Under the pieces are notes generated by a model. It saw only the letters and a program-made list of their open reading frames with translations, was not told the origin of the DNA and made no database searches. A DNA stretch of 64,000 nt from Vibrio neptunius (GTDB taxonomy: Bacteria > Pseudomonadota > Gammaproteobacteria > Enterobacterales > Vibrionaceae): positions 558,001-622,000 of the forward strand of contig CP079860.1 in assembly GCA_019339365.1 (NCBI GenBank), given 5' to 3'. This document shows, one piece after another, positions 17,501 through 28,585 of this stretch. Each line of letters begins with the position of its first letter. Within the stretch, counting starts at the first letter, position 1. Both the position numbers and the translations under genes were made by a program.

Positions 17501-20500
17501 TTGCGGCGACCGATGTGACTGGTTTGTCGAATTGCAAGGTCACCGTGACACTGTCTGCCTCAGTCGGGTGCTCAGGCGTTAAGGTAGTAAGGCTGCCAAT
17601 AGGTGGTTCGTTATCCACATAATAAGTCGACGCAACATAAGGGCCTTGACTATTTCCTATACCATCTTCCACCTTAGCGATGATTTCAAAGTGTTCGGCG
17701 TCTACGAACTCTGGATCTAGAGAGTCAATCGTGAAGGCATAGACTTTTTTATACTCTGTTGATTTATCGCGATTAAGAACAAACTCTATCTCCGCCAACG
17801 TCTTTTTTTTTGAGCCATCCACCCAATAGGCAGACAGTACCGTTTTCTCCTCATTAACCGTTGCGATATCTTCAATAGTGACTTCTGATTGGACATTGCC
17901 AGCAATATTGTAATCAGTATCATTGCCGACTTGAGTGAATGATCCATGGGCCTGTTCATGATTAGGGACGACACTAACCGTGGGAGCCTGCTGGTCAATG
18001 CTGCCACCTTGATCACTAAAGATATTCCCACCACCAAAGGTAGGGTTTGCGGTTGCGAAATGGTCCGCTTGATCAAGGGCCTCTTTAGATTCCACACCAT
18101 GTAGGTCATGTGCCACATCATAGTAGCCTTGAGCGAGTTCTTCACGGTATGAAGCGGAAGAGAGAGAGTAATGACCAATAGTAATTTGACCGCTTTCGCC
18201 GATACCATTTGCCAAACCATCATGTGCTAAGTCTTGATAGAAGGCTGACGCGTACTCCACGGTACTCGAATTCGCTGCCGAGTTGTCTTCTGCCATTTGA
18301 GTTAAGCTTTCGAGTAAGAAACGGTAGATAAATGGGTCGGTTAAAGGATCAGGGACAGAGCTTTCCAGCATCTTGTTAGTCGCGTACTTAGTTGAAATAG
18401 GATCGAAGCCAAGCATTGAGCGGTCTTGTGTTGCGAGTGCGTCCTTCACTTCAGCTAAGATTCTCTCCGCATTTTCTACCGTTTTCTCACCAGACGTTAG
18501 GTTGTCCCACTGACTATCAAACAAACCTGTGTGATAGCTAGAGAATTCTGTAATGTAGAGCGTTGTCTTATCTGCACCAGAAAAGTAGGCGCCTATATTT
18601 GCCGTAGGTAGAATATTAAGTTCAGTTTGTGTATTTAAACTCCACTGGAAGTAGTGTGTAGGGTCATCACTTCCAAGTGAAACCTTAAAGAAATGATAAT
18701 TTTTTGATTCGTAAGCTATGGTGCAACTGGCTTCATCATTCGCCCCATTGACAGCCTGAGTGCGGCAGGTGCCCAAGGTATTAAAGTCACCCTTGCTTTC
18801 ATTTAGGCCTAGAAGTCTCACAGGTGCATCAATGAAGGGCGAAACAATGGTTACTTCTGGTTTATCAAACGTGGTTTTGAAATATACTTCGTGAGAAATA
18901 CTTTCATTACCGGAAGGATCGATCGCTGAGAGAACCAATTTTTGTGAATCAGAAGAAGTGGCATTAACAAATGAAGTATCTAGCACTTCCTTCACGAAAG
19001 GAATGTAGTATTTCATTTCAATCACTTTTTCATCGGTTCCAAAATTCAACTCTTCGAAGGGTATACCTTTGTTTTCTTCACTGACTGCATCACTTGCAAT
19101 TTGCGTCGTCTGGCCATATTGCAAGTAAGGGCCGCTATCACTTTTCTTACGGTAATACGTCACTTTGAACGTTAAATCGTCTGCTGAAGAGCTATAGGAA
19201 CCACCTTCGGATGAATCCATTATCGTTGCAGTCACATAGGGCACAGAATGATCGAGTAACGTTTGTTCGCTGAATTGAGTAAAATCAAGCCCAGGAACAG
19301 TGGCGTCTAAACCATCCGCTGCAAATTTGTAGTCTATTTTGAGATACTTAGTCGCGGTATCTACTGATGACTCCGTGAATGTCGTATCTGTATACTTGTC
19401 AACAAGGTTGTCTCCATTTTGGTTTTCGTAGTTGAACTCCTCATTCGGAAAACTCAATGTAAGTATTGGAGGGACGCTATCTTTGTATAGAGTGAATACT
19501 GACTTACCTTGATTACCATGGATATCTTCTGCTGTAATTGTGAAATTTGCACTGTCACCAAACGACCGAGTATCGTAAGCATTTGTCGTGAATTTACACC
19601 AGACATTATCCCCACTATTTATCGGCTCACACGTATTTGGAATCGCCTCACCGCCAGAGAGAGAGACAAAGGCCGATTTTTGTTTAAGGGAATCAGGGTG
19701 CTCTTTAACTATCCCCGTTAGAATATATGTTGTCGCTGAAGCATTAATTGTTTCTGAAGAAGTCACCTCAATCACTGGCTCAACATTATCCCACTCGAAT
19801 GGGACTTCAACGCCGGCATCGTTTTGGTTTTCAAGCACATCAACCGTCTTTACTAGGAGGTGGGCTTCTGTAACACGACTTTCAACACCCAGAGAATCTA
19901 ATACTTCCGTATTGACGTAAACTTTGAGTCGAGTTTCCCTTGGCCCCTCTACAAAGTCACTCTTATCGGTCCAACACAGCTCAGCCTCCCTTGAGTATGA
20001 AGCATCACAAGACGCCTCCAGCCACTCGCCACTCTCTAAGTGATACTTTAATTGGGATGTTGCAGACTGGACTCCGACCTTATCTTTAAGTACAACTTCA
20101 ATCGACTCTGTGCCCGTAAGAACACTATCTCCCGCTCTTTCTGCTGTCGGAGCATCTTTGTCAATGTCAATGGATTCTCGTGATGGAATAGCGCCCTCAT
20201 CACTATCATGAGTGCCCAATGAGTTAAGATGTTCAGCCATATTCATATAATCGGAAACAGGTGTCTTGGAGATATTCAGAGCTGGGTCACTAACAACAAT
20301 CAACACATGTTCAGCCATACTGTTAGTATAAAAATCCGAACTTAGTTCATGTGCACCAAAGTTTAATTTCTGAGGAAAGGCTCCTTGATCGTCAAGTTCA
20401 TAACCATTGAGCATCCCATCAGCAGCAATGTCTCTATATCCTAAATCTGCTAAATTCATCGATGTATATACACTGGATCCGGTGCCATCTTCATTAATAT

Positions 20501-21134
20501 AATCGAATGAGTATGACGAGTAGGCCGTTAACAACGCCCCATATTTGTGGCCATCTGTCGCCGTGGTATTATGGCCACCTGTTGCAATATCTATTGGTTT
20601 GACCGAGTTAACGTTAAACCCATACATGTTATTAATTGTCTCGAGTGCCTCATCGATCGCGGTAGCGGCCTTTTTACCTCTACTTATATTGAATTCAGCA
20701 AGACCAGAAACTAAATATGTTAAAGGTGTTATCATAACGGCTTGATCACTGCCCTCAGCATAGTTAATAACGCTAGTCATCTTTATCGACTTATTTTCAC
20801 TGACGCGAATGACTTTATTTGTTAATGGATCTAAGTAGCCTCCGCCTTCCGCGACAATGTAAAGAGGCATGGACGAAGCATCAACTTCAATTGAATAGGC
20901 TCCGGTTGAGTTGGTTGTCGATGTACCAAGCTTGCGTCCTACTTTTCCACTTTGATATTCATATACGGTCACCAAAGCTTGAGAAACAGGAGCATCAAAA
21001 ACAATTCCAGAAATCGTTGCATGCACTCGAGATCTTGGTGATGAATCACCACCGCCCCCACCACCGCAAGAGCTAAGCAATAAAATAGTGAAGATCGTCA
21101 GAAAAAGCTTAATGATATATTTATATCTCAACAT
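14533..21134 (-). pseudogene. Giant Ig-repeat surface lipoprotein, frameshifted near the C-terminus
   Basis: About 2,200 residues if one base is added at the C4 run 15735-15738; as sequenced the frame stops at 15690 and resumes in another frame to 14533. The N-terminus has a lipoprotein signal (LLLSSC followed by six Gly). It is followed by a carboxypeptidase-regulatory-like fold (ISGIVFDAPVSQALVTVYEY), a helical/mixed central part and Ig/bacterial-cadherin-like stretches. The last 840 residues or so hold five tandem units of about 165 residues. Each begins with a VTVTLQF..PV-type strand, has a W(T/V/E)G motif, then a SG(S/T)xxGF motif and a DxSxW-type motif. It is likely an adhesin or matrix protein anchored in the outer membrane. 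Ligand unknown. Confidence 0.75.
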
Positions 21135-21731
21135 GATGCCGATGTGATGTTACCCAAAAGTAGCTAAAGTATATTTTCAGCTTGAATAATAACAACGTGG
21201 CAAAATGACTAGATATAATAGGGTTAAGAGCGACGAAATATATTAAAATAGCAACAAAAAGATTTATATGTCAGTAAATTTAACTATTAGTATAGTAGAA
21301 ATGATGGTTATTAAAGATTTATAAAAAAAGATAACTATGATTTTTTTCAAAAAATAGATAGAGATAACAACAAAGTATACAAGAATAATATAACACAAAC
21401 AAAAAACAATCACAGAACAAATTAATAAATATTGGTTATTACATTCAAATAAAGAATACTATTCTATAGGATAATATAAAACAAGAAATAAAAATTAATT
21501 TGTATGCTATCCCTAAAACACATGAAAGCACAGTCTATTTTGATAAAGGCACTCTGCTAAAACTTAATTTCACCACTATTTCTAGTCTTTTCCAGCTCCA
21601 CACTTTTGCTCACAAATATAGAGTTCTTATAGCGGCGAAGTTTACGTTCATGACCGCTCTGCAAGTCATTAATAGAAAGAGCGCATATCGTTTAGAATAT
21701 GCGCCCTTGAATAGAGGTAGGTTGTCAGTAA
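21135..21731. other. AT-rich intergenic region with a terminator
   Basis: A 597-base gap, very AT-rich (notably 21200-21500), containing the adhesin promoter side. A hairpin GCGCATAT / ATATGCGC (21681-21704, eight-base loop) just past the stop of the 21732-22928 gene should terminate it on the minus strand. No gene was seen; low GC suggests transferred or relaxed DNA. Confidence 0.5.
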
Positions 21732-22928
21732 TTACTCAGTCGGTGCAATGGTGACTGGCTTAAAGGTTGCAACTGCATTGCCGCCTGCCCCTGGACGGTC
21801 AACATAGGTAGTGTTTTGCATCAAGGTGTAATACGTATCAACGTAGTCATCGTCGTTGGTCAGTAAGCCATCTGGAATCACATCAATGATTTTACCAGTA
21901 ATTTGGGCAATGATAGCATAGCCTTGTACTTCCGGATCGGGAATCATTTTCAGAATATCTTCAGCCGCTTTAACCAATAGCTTGGCAAGCTCTTTATAGT
22001 CAGTACCATCGTCTTGCTCCATCAGAATCATGTCGACAGCGCCCCAACGGTAACGTGGCCAAAGTATCATAGTTTGCCCTGGGTAGTAATCTCGACCATC
22101 GTAGTCAAGGTAAGGCATTTCGACTAAATCAATCTCCGGTTCAACTCGGCTTGGATCAACACCTGTAATAATGGCGTAAACCTCAGCTTTTCCTGATATC
22201 CAGGGTTCTTGATCATCATTCAAGCGAATTTTGGTTAGCTGAGTGGTATTTAGAGGCTCAACGTCAGCAGCCGTGACCGAACGGCTCATTTTACTCATCT
22301 TGGCTACGGGTTTTGGTGCAGATTCATTGGTTGTTAGCTCAGTATCCTGACCTAAGCGTTTCATTTCTGCCTGCATGGCCATCAAACCAGCACGCAGTTC
22401 TTCTGCACCATTGCTGTCAACGACTAAGACCGGTACGTCTGGCATGTCATAAACGTCCAGTTGATGTACCTGACCATAAACATCATACGCTTCAATGTAC
22501 TGCCAGTTAGAGTCGTCACCTGAGGGTTCAAAAGCAAACAGCGGGCTTTCACCCTCTTTCCAGTTTTTAACCATTGAAGCGTCTGCGATACGTAGCTCCA
22601 TGATGGAATCGCTGTACTCACTGATCCCTTTCATTGCTCGGTAACTACGGTCGGCTTTTTGCATTTTCTGACTAAACGCTGAATATGGCTGAGCAGACTG
22701 AAGTGTGTCCAGAGGTGCGGATAGGTGTTCTTCGCTAATCTGTGACTTGATAGAGGATTCAAGATCAGCATAGCGAGCACTGATCTGTAAAGCGATAGAT
22801 TGTTTCTGTTGTGCAATCGCCTCAGCCTTGGATTGAGCATCTGTTGTGTCTACAACATTCTGCGCATTCGACTGGAAGCCAACCACTGCCGTTGCAAGCA
22901 TAATGCTAATAGATAGGTTTGGTCTCAT
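21732..22928 (-). CDS. Exported protein of unknown function
   Basis: A 398-residue secreted or periplasmic protein, not recognised. A signal peptide is visible (LSISIMLATAVVGFQSNAQN, likely cleaved after SNA), then a long helical, Gln/Ala-rich stretch (residues about 25-75) and a mixed domain. A conserved-looking C-terminal part (YLDYDGRDYYPGQTMILWPR) follows, with many acidic residues that could bind calcium. Encoded alone, between the repeat lipoprotein and an M9 collagenase, all on the minus strand. It might be a peptidase or inhibitor partner, but nothing in the sequence proves that. Confidence 0.6.
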   Translation of the reverse strand: MRPNLSISIMLATAVVGFQSNAQNVVDTTDAQSKAEAIAQQKQSIALQISARYADLESSIKSQISEEHLSAPLDTLQSAQPYSAFSQKMQKADRSYRAMKGISEYSDSIMELRIADASMVKNWKEGESPLFAFEPSGDDSNWQYIEAYDVYGQVHQLDVYDMPDVPVLVVDSNGAEELRAGLMAMQAEMKRLGQDTELTTNESAPKPVAKMSKMSRSVTAADVEPLNTTQLTKIRLNDDQEPWISGKAEVYAIITGVDPSRVEPEIDLVEMPYLDYDGRDYYPGQTMILWPRYRWGAVDMILMEQDDGTDYKELAKLLVKAAEDILKMIPDPEVQGYAIIAQITGKIIDVIPDGLLTNDDDYVDTYYTLMQNTTYVDRPGAGGNAVATFKPVTIAPTE

Positions 22929-23150
22929 AAAAATGATCCTTATTTTAATTTTTATCCTGATGTAGAGCTTTAGCCCTACACGTAAAAACCTATCATCAAT
23001 ATCAATAAGTGGAAGTAAAACGATTGCTTTTTGTTTGATTTTTCAGCTCAAGATCACTTTTTGACCAAATTGTATGATATTTAATCTTATATGCATTGGA
23101 ATATCCAAATTAATAATCCAGTCATTAGTTAATTTATAATATTATTAGCT

Positions 23151-23175
23151 AAAAGAGCACCTTAGGTGCTCTTTT
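23151..23175 (-). terminator. Terminator after the M9 collagenase
   Basis: An 11-base perfect stem AAAAGAGCACC / GGTGCTCTTTT with a three-base loop, five bases past the stop codon on the minus strand. Confidence 0.8.
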
Positions 23176-23180
23176 AGGTT

Positions 23181-25598
23181 CTAATAGGTGGCGTAAAGTT
23201 CGACTTCTCCACCTTGCTGTTCAGCACTCAACGTAAAGTGGACGTAACCAGCCTCCTCTACCTCAAACTGGACAAACTCATTGCTATCACTCTTCTGCCC
23301 AGACACATCAAAGCTCTCTCTTGTTGCCCAAGAATGTTGACCGACAAACACATCTACGTTACTTGGAATTTCGTCTGCTGCAGTTATCCAAAGCCGAACT
23401 GTTGCAGGTCTCTCAACATACATGCCCACATAACGTGTTTGCTTTACCTTTAACTGCATAGGTTCGTTCGCTGACATCAGTTTTGGCGTCAAGTCATCTT
23501 GCTCAATGTTCGGGGAGCGAGTGACCGTTTTACTTGTTACCCTTACGGATTCAAATGATTCGCGGGCTGTTAAGCTGAAATAGTAGCGCCCCGGTGCAAT
23601 GTAGCCATTTTCTTGGGGTTGAATCTTGATTGCCTCGTTACTTCCGCGTTGAAAGTCGGAAATCTGATACTCATAGTAGTGTGCAACACTTTGGTAGCTG
23701 GCATACAAGTCAGCATCACCATCACCTTCAATCGAAACAGAGAATTCTGTCACTTCAGAGGGGATATCGATGTAAAACAGATGCTCCTCGTAGGCGTTAG
23801 CGCTATAGTCTTGGGCGTGGTTGGCGGCAAAACTCACTATTTTTGCTGAGTCTTGTGGCGATGGGTCCGACTCTCCGTCACCGTTGTGCGAACCAGAATC
23901 AGTAGATGAGACTGTTTCTAACCACAATGCAAACTCGCTATTGAACTCAACACCCAAGCGCTTCGCTTGTTCACTCCAAGTCGCATAATCTCCTTTTCTT
24001 GCAAATTCTAGTAAGCGAGCCATGTGCTGAGGGTGTTCTTCCAACATAAATCTAACCCCTAGATAACCCCAGCGGTAGATGCGGTTAGTGTCGTCTTCGT
24101 AGGTAGTTTCAATCACTTCACTCAAAGACATCGGCTGATGTTCAATCAAATCCACCGCCGCTTGGTAATCTTGACGGTAATGCATATACTCTGCGAATCC
24201 TTCCAGCCACCAGACCATATGACCGCTGCTTAAGGTATCACTAAAATCACCATAGAGATTGAAACGACCATCTAAATAGTGAATGTACTCGTGCTCAAGA
24301 TTTAAGATGGCCAGTTCATCACCGGCATCGTAGCGATAGGCTAAAAAGCGCGCCACATTTTCCGGTTTGGACGGATCGCCCTCTAGATACTGACCTCCAT
24401 TGTCCGTGCTATTGCCGAACAGGAAATGAGAGTAAGCGACATAAGCATCGTTGTCCTTCCAGACCACCACTTCGACATTATCATTGTGATCGTCATTGAC
24501 TGGAGCCCAACCAGAGTTCACGACCTGATGAAAATCTGCTTCAACCGCTGACAGAACTTCACACGCCTTTTCAGACTGTTGCTCGGATAAGTTTTGCGAA
24601 CGAATAATCGCGGCCCCCTGACATTGATAGCGGTACGGAAGAACGCTAAGCTCAAGCTTCGACTTACTTTGTTCAAGCTTTAACTTTTTGCCTTCTTCTG
24701 GCGCATAAAACATGATCATCTCTGCAGCAGCGATCCATAATCGTTCACCTTCAGTGCCAATTGCATTACGTGCTAAAGTCCGTTTCATAAACGCCATCAC
24801 CTGGCTACGTAGCTTCTCATCTCTACTCGCCAATAGCCGACCAGATTCACGTACAGCGTTGTAGATAAGAAATTCTGCGTCGGTACCCAGTGCCCAGCGA
24901 TTCTGATCAACAAACGTTTCTAGCCTCACAAGATACTCTTGGTGAGCAGCAACATCCGCATAGAAATAGTCTCGCGCTACGTGACCATTCATCGCTCTGA
25001 ACAGGTTGTTCAATCCATCCACATACTGCAGTTGTTGGCTATTTTGGCGATTGAAGCTTTCAAGCAAGTCAAGCATGGCTGGCATTGCGCTAGGTAATTG
25101 TTTCACGCTGTCGACCATGATGCTCATTGCAGACATTGCACGTACCTGTTCGCGTCCAGTCGATTGAGCATATTGGCTGCTTAAGAATCGGGCTGAGATT
25201 TGGGCAAGCTCACGACTCAACTGTTCAGAATAGTACCCATAGTTTGATTGAGTTGAGTAACGCGCAAAATACGCCGCTTTGATCAACTCACTAAGGTTGG
25301 CAATTCGCTTTGCCTGCTGCTCATCCCCATCATACTGTGTGACTTCGTCTAGCAAGGCGCGCTGTACTTGCTTTATTGAAGTCTCGCTGTAAATACCCAT
25401 TGCTGCGTCTTCAGGTGCATTGAACCAGGAAGAATAACAAGACGAATCGGCGACTTTGACTTGTTCCACCCAATCAGAGGAGCGCGAAAGTAACTCGTAC
25501 TCACACTCTGGGGCGGCAAGGGCATTGAAACTGAGTCCTGCCAATAGCAGAGCGCTAGCAATTTTCTGGGGGATAAACAAACGTTGATTGTGCTTCAT
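23181..25598 (-). CDS. M9 microbial collagenase
   Basis: An 805-residue secreted zinc metalloprotease of peptidase family M9 (Vibrio collagenase). Signal peptide (IASALLLAGLSFNALA), then the helical activator domain, then the catalytic domain with LEHEYIHYLDGRFNLYGD (HExxH near residue 435) and the downstream WWLEGFAEYMHY giving the third zinc ligand Glu. A prepeptidase C-terminal-like beta domain (from about residue 600: VTEFSVSIEGDGDADLYASY) and a short final beta domain follow. ATG at 25598 is chosen over the in-frame GTG at 25607 because TAAGG precedes it properly. It degrades collagen outside the cell. A paralogue lies at 28606-31077. Confidence 0.92.
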   Translation of the reverse strand: MKHNQRLFIPQKIASALLLAGLSFNALAAPECEYELLSRSSDWVEQVKVADSSCYSSWFNAPEDAAMGIYSETSIKQVQRALLDEVTQYDGDEQQAKRIANLSELIKAAYFARYSTQSNYGYYSEQLSRELAQISARFLSSQYAQSTGREQVRAMSAMSIMVDSVKQLPSAMPAMLDLLESFNRQNSQQLQYVDGLNNLFRAMNGHVARDYFYADVAAHQEYLVRLETFVDQNRWALGTDAEFLIYNAVRESGRLLASRDEKLRSQVMAFMKRTLARNAIGTEGERLWIAAAEMIMFYAPEEGKKLKLEQSKSKLELSVLPYRYQCQGAAIIRSQNLSEQQSEKACEVLSAVEADFHQVVNSGWAPVNDDHNDNVEVVVWKDNDAYVAYSHFLFGNSTDNGGQYLEGDPSKPENVARFLAYRYDAGDELAILNLEHEYIHYLDGRFNLYGDFSDTLSSGHMVWWLEGFAEYMHYRQDYQAAVDLIEHQPMSLSEVIETTYEDDTNRIYRWGYLGVRFMLEEHPQHMARLLEFARKGDYATWSEQAKRLGVEFNSEFALWLETVSSTDSGSHNGDGESDPSPQDSAKIVSFAANHAQDYSANAYEEHLFYIDIPSEVTEFSVSIEGDGDADLYASYQSVAHYYEYQISDFQRGSNEAIKIQPQENGYIAPGRYYFSLTARESFESVRVTSKTVTRSPNIEQDDLTPKLMSANEPMQLKVKQTRYVGMYVERPATVRLWITAADEIPSNVDVFVGQHSWATRESFDVSGQKSDSNEFVQFEVEEAGYVHFTLSAEQQGGEVELYATY

Positions 25599-25746
25599 AC
25601 GCAACACCTTACTTATGGTAATTATTTGGGGCTGCGTTATATCAACTATTTATCAATCGTATAAGACCAATTTATGAACAATTTAGAGACTGGTTCCGAT
25701 AATGCCTTCGATTAAATTTTCGCAAACGATTAAATAAAACACTTAT

Positions 25747-26697
25747 TTAACAACTATTTATATGTAAAAAGTGTGTACGAAACTCGCTAATCTGCTGGTC
25801 AACGTACTGCTGCCACTCAAGATCAGACATTGTCGACCCCGATGTTGAACGTTGTTGGTCAAGTGATTGTTTGAGATCAGACAACTGGCTTTGATAGCTT
25901 TCAACTTGTACCTTCTGACTGGCAACTTGTTGCTCTCGTTGAGTAATGGATGCTGACTGTTCCGCATTAAGGTACTTGGCAGACAGTTGTGCTTGTGCTT
26001 GATCCTTTTGCTGCTGCGTAAACGTGCTTGGTATTAGACTCATGCCTTTTTCATAACGTGCTGCACCGCTATCTAAAGACAGCGACTCTTCATTGTGTTG
26101 CCATTGATTTAGTAATGCTTCGTAGCTTTCAACGTAACTCACAGCGCTATCAGTCGCTAAACTCTGGGACGCCAAACTAAAGTCATAGAGCGCATATTCT
26201 TCAGCAAACATAACGTTTGCCAGCTCGCCCCAGATCAACAATGCCTGCCGCTTTATTTCTGCAATTCGATCAGATAACGAGTGGTATTGATTGAGCTCCA
26301 ACTCTCCCATTACCTTTTGCCACTGTGCTTTCAATTGAGGATAACGAGCAAGGAGATGATACCTAGCATCCGATAGCTCAGCTTTGAGCTCATTCAGTAC
26401 CTGTTCACAATCATTACGCCGTTGGCACTGTTGCCAAAAAGAGTCCAACGCCTCAACCAACGATTTCCCTGCGCTTTTCGCAACAGAGCTTGACAGTATC
26501 TCTCGACTGGGTTGAATCGGACTTTCGGTGTGTCCTCTATCTTCTACCACCGTTCGATAGCGATCCTCGTTGGAAGCGATAGATTGAGCAGAATCTTCTC
26601 TTTCAATCACCGCCCCAGCACTGGCAATGTCATCCTCTGGCCAGAGAAAGATGCCTGCAACAATGGCAAGCATCATCAGTAGATAACGATAGACCAC
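25747..26697 (-). CDS. Lipase-foldase (LimK/Lif)-like membrane-anchored helical protein
   Basis: A 316-residue protein with an N-terminal membrane anchor (YRYLLMMLAIVAGIFLW) and an otherwise helical, Gln-rich periplasmic body. The layout matches lipase-specific foldases: anchor, variable linker, then a helical domain with LSDRIAEIKRQALLIWGELA, MFAEEYALYDF and a late QKDQAQAQLSAKY-type segment, as in LimK. The RxxFDY signature of true Lif proteins is not obvious, so this is a distant or related family. It starts with GTG, overlapping the sphingomyelinase stop by one base, so translation is coupled. The natural inference is a steric chaperone for that enzyme. Confidence 0.5.
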   Translation of the reverse strand: MVYRYLLMMLAIVAGIFLWPEDDIASAGAVIEREDSAQSIASNEDRYRTVVEDRGHTESPIQPSREILSSSVAKSAGKSLVEALDSFWQQCQRRNDCEQVLNELKAELSDARYHLLARYPQLKAQWQKVMGELELNQYHSLSDRIAEIKRQALLIWGELANVMFAEEYALYDFSLASQSLATDSAVSYVESYEALLNQWQHNEESLSLDSGAARYEKGMSLIPSTFTQQQKDQAQAQLSAKYLNAEQSASITQREQQVASQKVQVESYQSQLSDLKQSLDQQRSTSGSTMSDLEWQQYVDQQISEFRTHFLHINSC

Positions 26698-28022
26698 TAC
26701 TTAATCACCGCAGAAACTGGGAAATGATCCGATAAGTTGTAGTGCTTCCACAGACGCTCATCGGTACTACGCGGTACATCAACACGGTTATCGTTGAATG
26801 ATTTCACCGCATACTCATCACTCACCATCACGTAATCAAGATATTCAACATTCTCACCACCTGACATCGCTTTGCCGGCAAAACCATTAATACGTGGGTC
26901 GAAAGTCGACTCTGTATACCCTGAGTATTGCGGTTCAATGGCACTGAGATTTGCAATCATCTGTTGATAATCACCCGGAAATTTACGCTTGTTCACATTG
27001 AAATCACCGCTGTAAACCACTGTTTCACTTGTCGGAATATTGAGCGAAGTGGCAAGTTCACGGATCTGTTTGAACTGACGCTGACGATAATCACGCGCGG
27101 TGTCTGTATCGAACGACGCTGTATGCGTTGCAAACACGTGATAAGCCTTACCACCTTTAATCACTTCTGCGTAGTTGACACCTTTGTCTGCGAAGCAATC
27201 TGTGCCAGTACAGTCAGGGAATACATACTGGGCTTGATTGACGATTGGGTAACGGCTGACGATAGTCACACCACCATCGTAAATGTTGATGCCATCTTTA
27301 TCTAACATCTTGGTCTGGTAAGGATACTCTTTTGCCAATTCGCGTAGAAACTCCTCTCGACCACTAGCAAACACTTCTTGCAAAGCCAACACATCGTAAC
27401 CTTTTACGTATTCAGGGATCAGTGCGTAGCGGTCACCAATATGTGAAGCAATAACAGGCAACGCCCAAATGTTGTAAGTCATTAACTTCAGCGTGTTTTC
27501 ATCTGGCTCAACCGCTTCATCGACTTTGGCAGGTGTGATGGTGTAGTAAAGGTCATCATAACGAGCGGTATTCGCGGACTTGAACGCCAACTCCGCTTGC
27601 CGATCACCAAATGCGGCCGTATTAAAGCGGTGTACATTACGGTCATCTTTTAGAGCAAGTTCAACATCAGATGAAGAGACTCCATATTCAATGGTTGAGT
27701 TGTACCAATGCCCTTCCATCACTTGGTTTAGCACAACACTTTCGCCGACGGGGTTGGAAACTACCGTATTGAATTGGTATGTCTTGCCCGATTTGACCCC
27801 TTCCCAACGATTAAAACTGAGTACTTGCTTAGTCTCCCAGGGCCCAAGCGTTTCTGTGTGTTGCTTCCATTCTTCGCCGTATTCAAGCAAATCGGTGCCA
27901 TCATGGCTCACCTGAATAGTCAGAGACTGGTCTGAATTATTGGTTAAATATACATCTGTGTCCGCTAAAACGGGAAGCGCAATCAGAGACGCTAACAAGA
28001 GATTCCACTGCTTAAGATTCAT
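26697..28022 (-). CDS. Secreted sphingomyelinase C / hemolysin
   Basis: A 441-residue secreted phosphodiesterase of the DNase I-like (endonuclease/exonuclease/phosphatase) superfamily, sphingomyelinase C branch. Signal peptide (LLLASLIALPVLA), then an N-terminal beta domain (residues about 20-155, aegerolysin-like in style: VYLTNNSDQSLTIQV), then the catalytic domain. Catalytic segments: LMTYNIWALP, LALQEVF (metal Glu), FATHTASF, VYSGDFNVN and the final LSDHFPVSA with the general-base His. It cleaves sphingomyelin in host membranes. The start at 28022 follows AAGGA; upstream in-frame codons lack a signal peptide. It is followed without a gap by a foldase-like gene and flanked by two collagenases. 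Confidence 0.88.
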   Translation of the reverse strand: MNLKQWNLLLASLIALPVLADTDVYLTNNSDQSLTIQVSHDGTDLLEYGEEWKQHTETLGPWETKQVLSFNRWEGVKSGKTYQFNTVVSNPVGESVVLNQVMEGHWYNSTIEYGVSSSDVELALKDDRNVHRFNTAAFGDRQAELAFKSANTARYDDLYYTITPAKVDEAVEPDENTLKLMTYNIWALPVIASHIGDRYALIPEYVKGYDVLALQEVFASGREEFLRELAKEYPYQTKMLDKDGINIYDGGVTIVSRYPIVNQAQYVFPDCTGTDCFADKGVNYAEVIKGGKAYHVFATHTASFDTDTARDYRQRQFKQIRELATSLNIPTSETVVYSGDFNVNKRKFPGDYQQMIANLSAIEPQYSGYTESTFDPRINGFAGKAMSGGENVEYLDYVMVSDEYAVKSFNDNRVDVPRSTDERLWKHYNLSDHFPVSAVIK

Positions 28023-28267
28023 GTTTTGTTCCTTAGTTTTTGTTTGAAGGCTAGAACTTAAAGCAAACAAGTTGCATATTTGTTATAGATATGTGACAAG
28101 ATAAAAATCACTTAAGTTGATAAAAATATGTGACGAGGCGTCTAATTTTTGATCGGTTGTTGTTTAAAATTTAACATTTACCCACACCTTACTAGACTCG
28201 ATTTAGATCAATAAATTTATCAGTAGAGATGAGATAATCTCGGCACATTCTCCAGATGTTTTCTACG

Positions 28268-28585
28268 ATGAGTGACGCTGAAATCCAACGAAAAATTGCC
28301 CAATTTTCCTTTATAGAGGAGGCGTTAGATTATTTCGAGAGCGGTGACGAGCCAGCTTTTATAAGCGAGTATCGAACGCCTCTAGTGCAGCGGTTTAACG
28401 GCTACTTACTGATGGTAAAACCTGAAGATTGGTTTGCAGCGCGGCGCTGCCTGAAAAGTGCCTACTGCAAGATTCAGCGTAGCCGTCTGGATCCTTATTC
28501 CCGCTCCGCATGTCGAGGGGCACCACTTATCAGCGACGTTAATACCTCAGTGAAGCTAACAACGAAAAAGCTCAGCGAATGCTGA
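28268..28585 (+). CDS. NifW-like small protein, C-terminus possibly frameshifted
   Basis: A 105-residue protein. IEEALDYFESGDEPAFISEY and LVQRFNGYLLMVKPEDWF resemble the nitrogenase-stabilising NifW family (FFEYF..YDP..V....L..RF..YL), which also occurs in non-nitrogen-fixing vibrios with unknown role. The resemblance is by eye. The last 30 residues look unlike the family, and the stop lies inside a terminator stem. Adding one G to the G4 run at 28517-28520 would instead end the protein at 28542 with a short basic Arg-Arg tail. ATG at 28268 is chosen; no strong ribosome site was seen. Confidence 0.5.
   Translation: MSDAEIQRKIAQFSFIEEALDYFESGDEPAFISEYRTPLVQRFNGYLLMVKPEDWFAARRCLKSAYCKIQRSRLDPYSRSACRGAPLISDVNTSVKLTTKKLSEC

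Noticed and set aside
17800..17815. T9 run in the repeat lipoprotein as another frameshift
   Set aside because: The reading frame is continuous and sensible across it.
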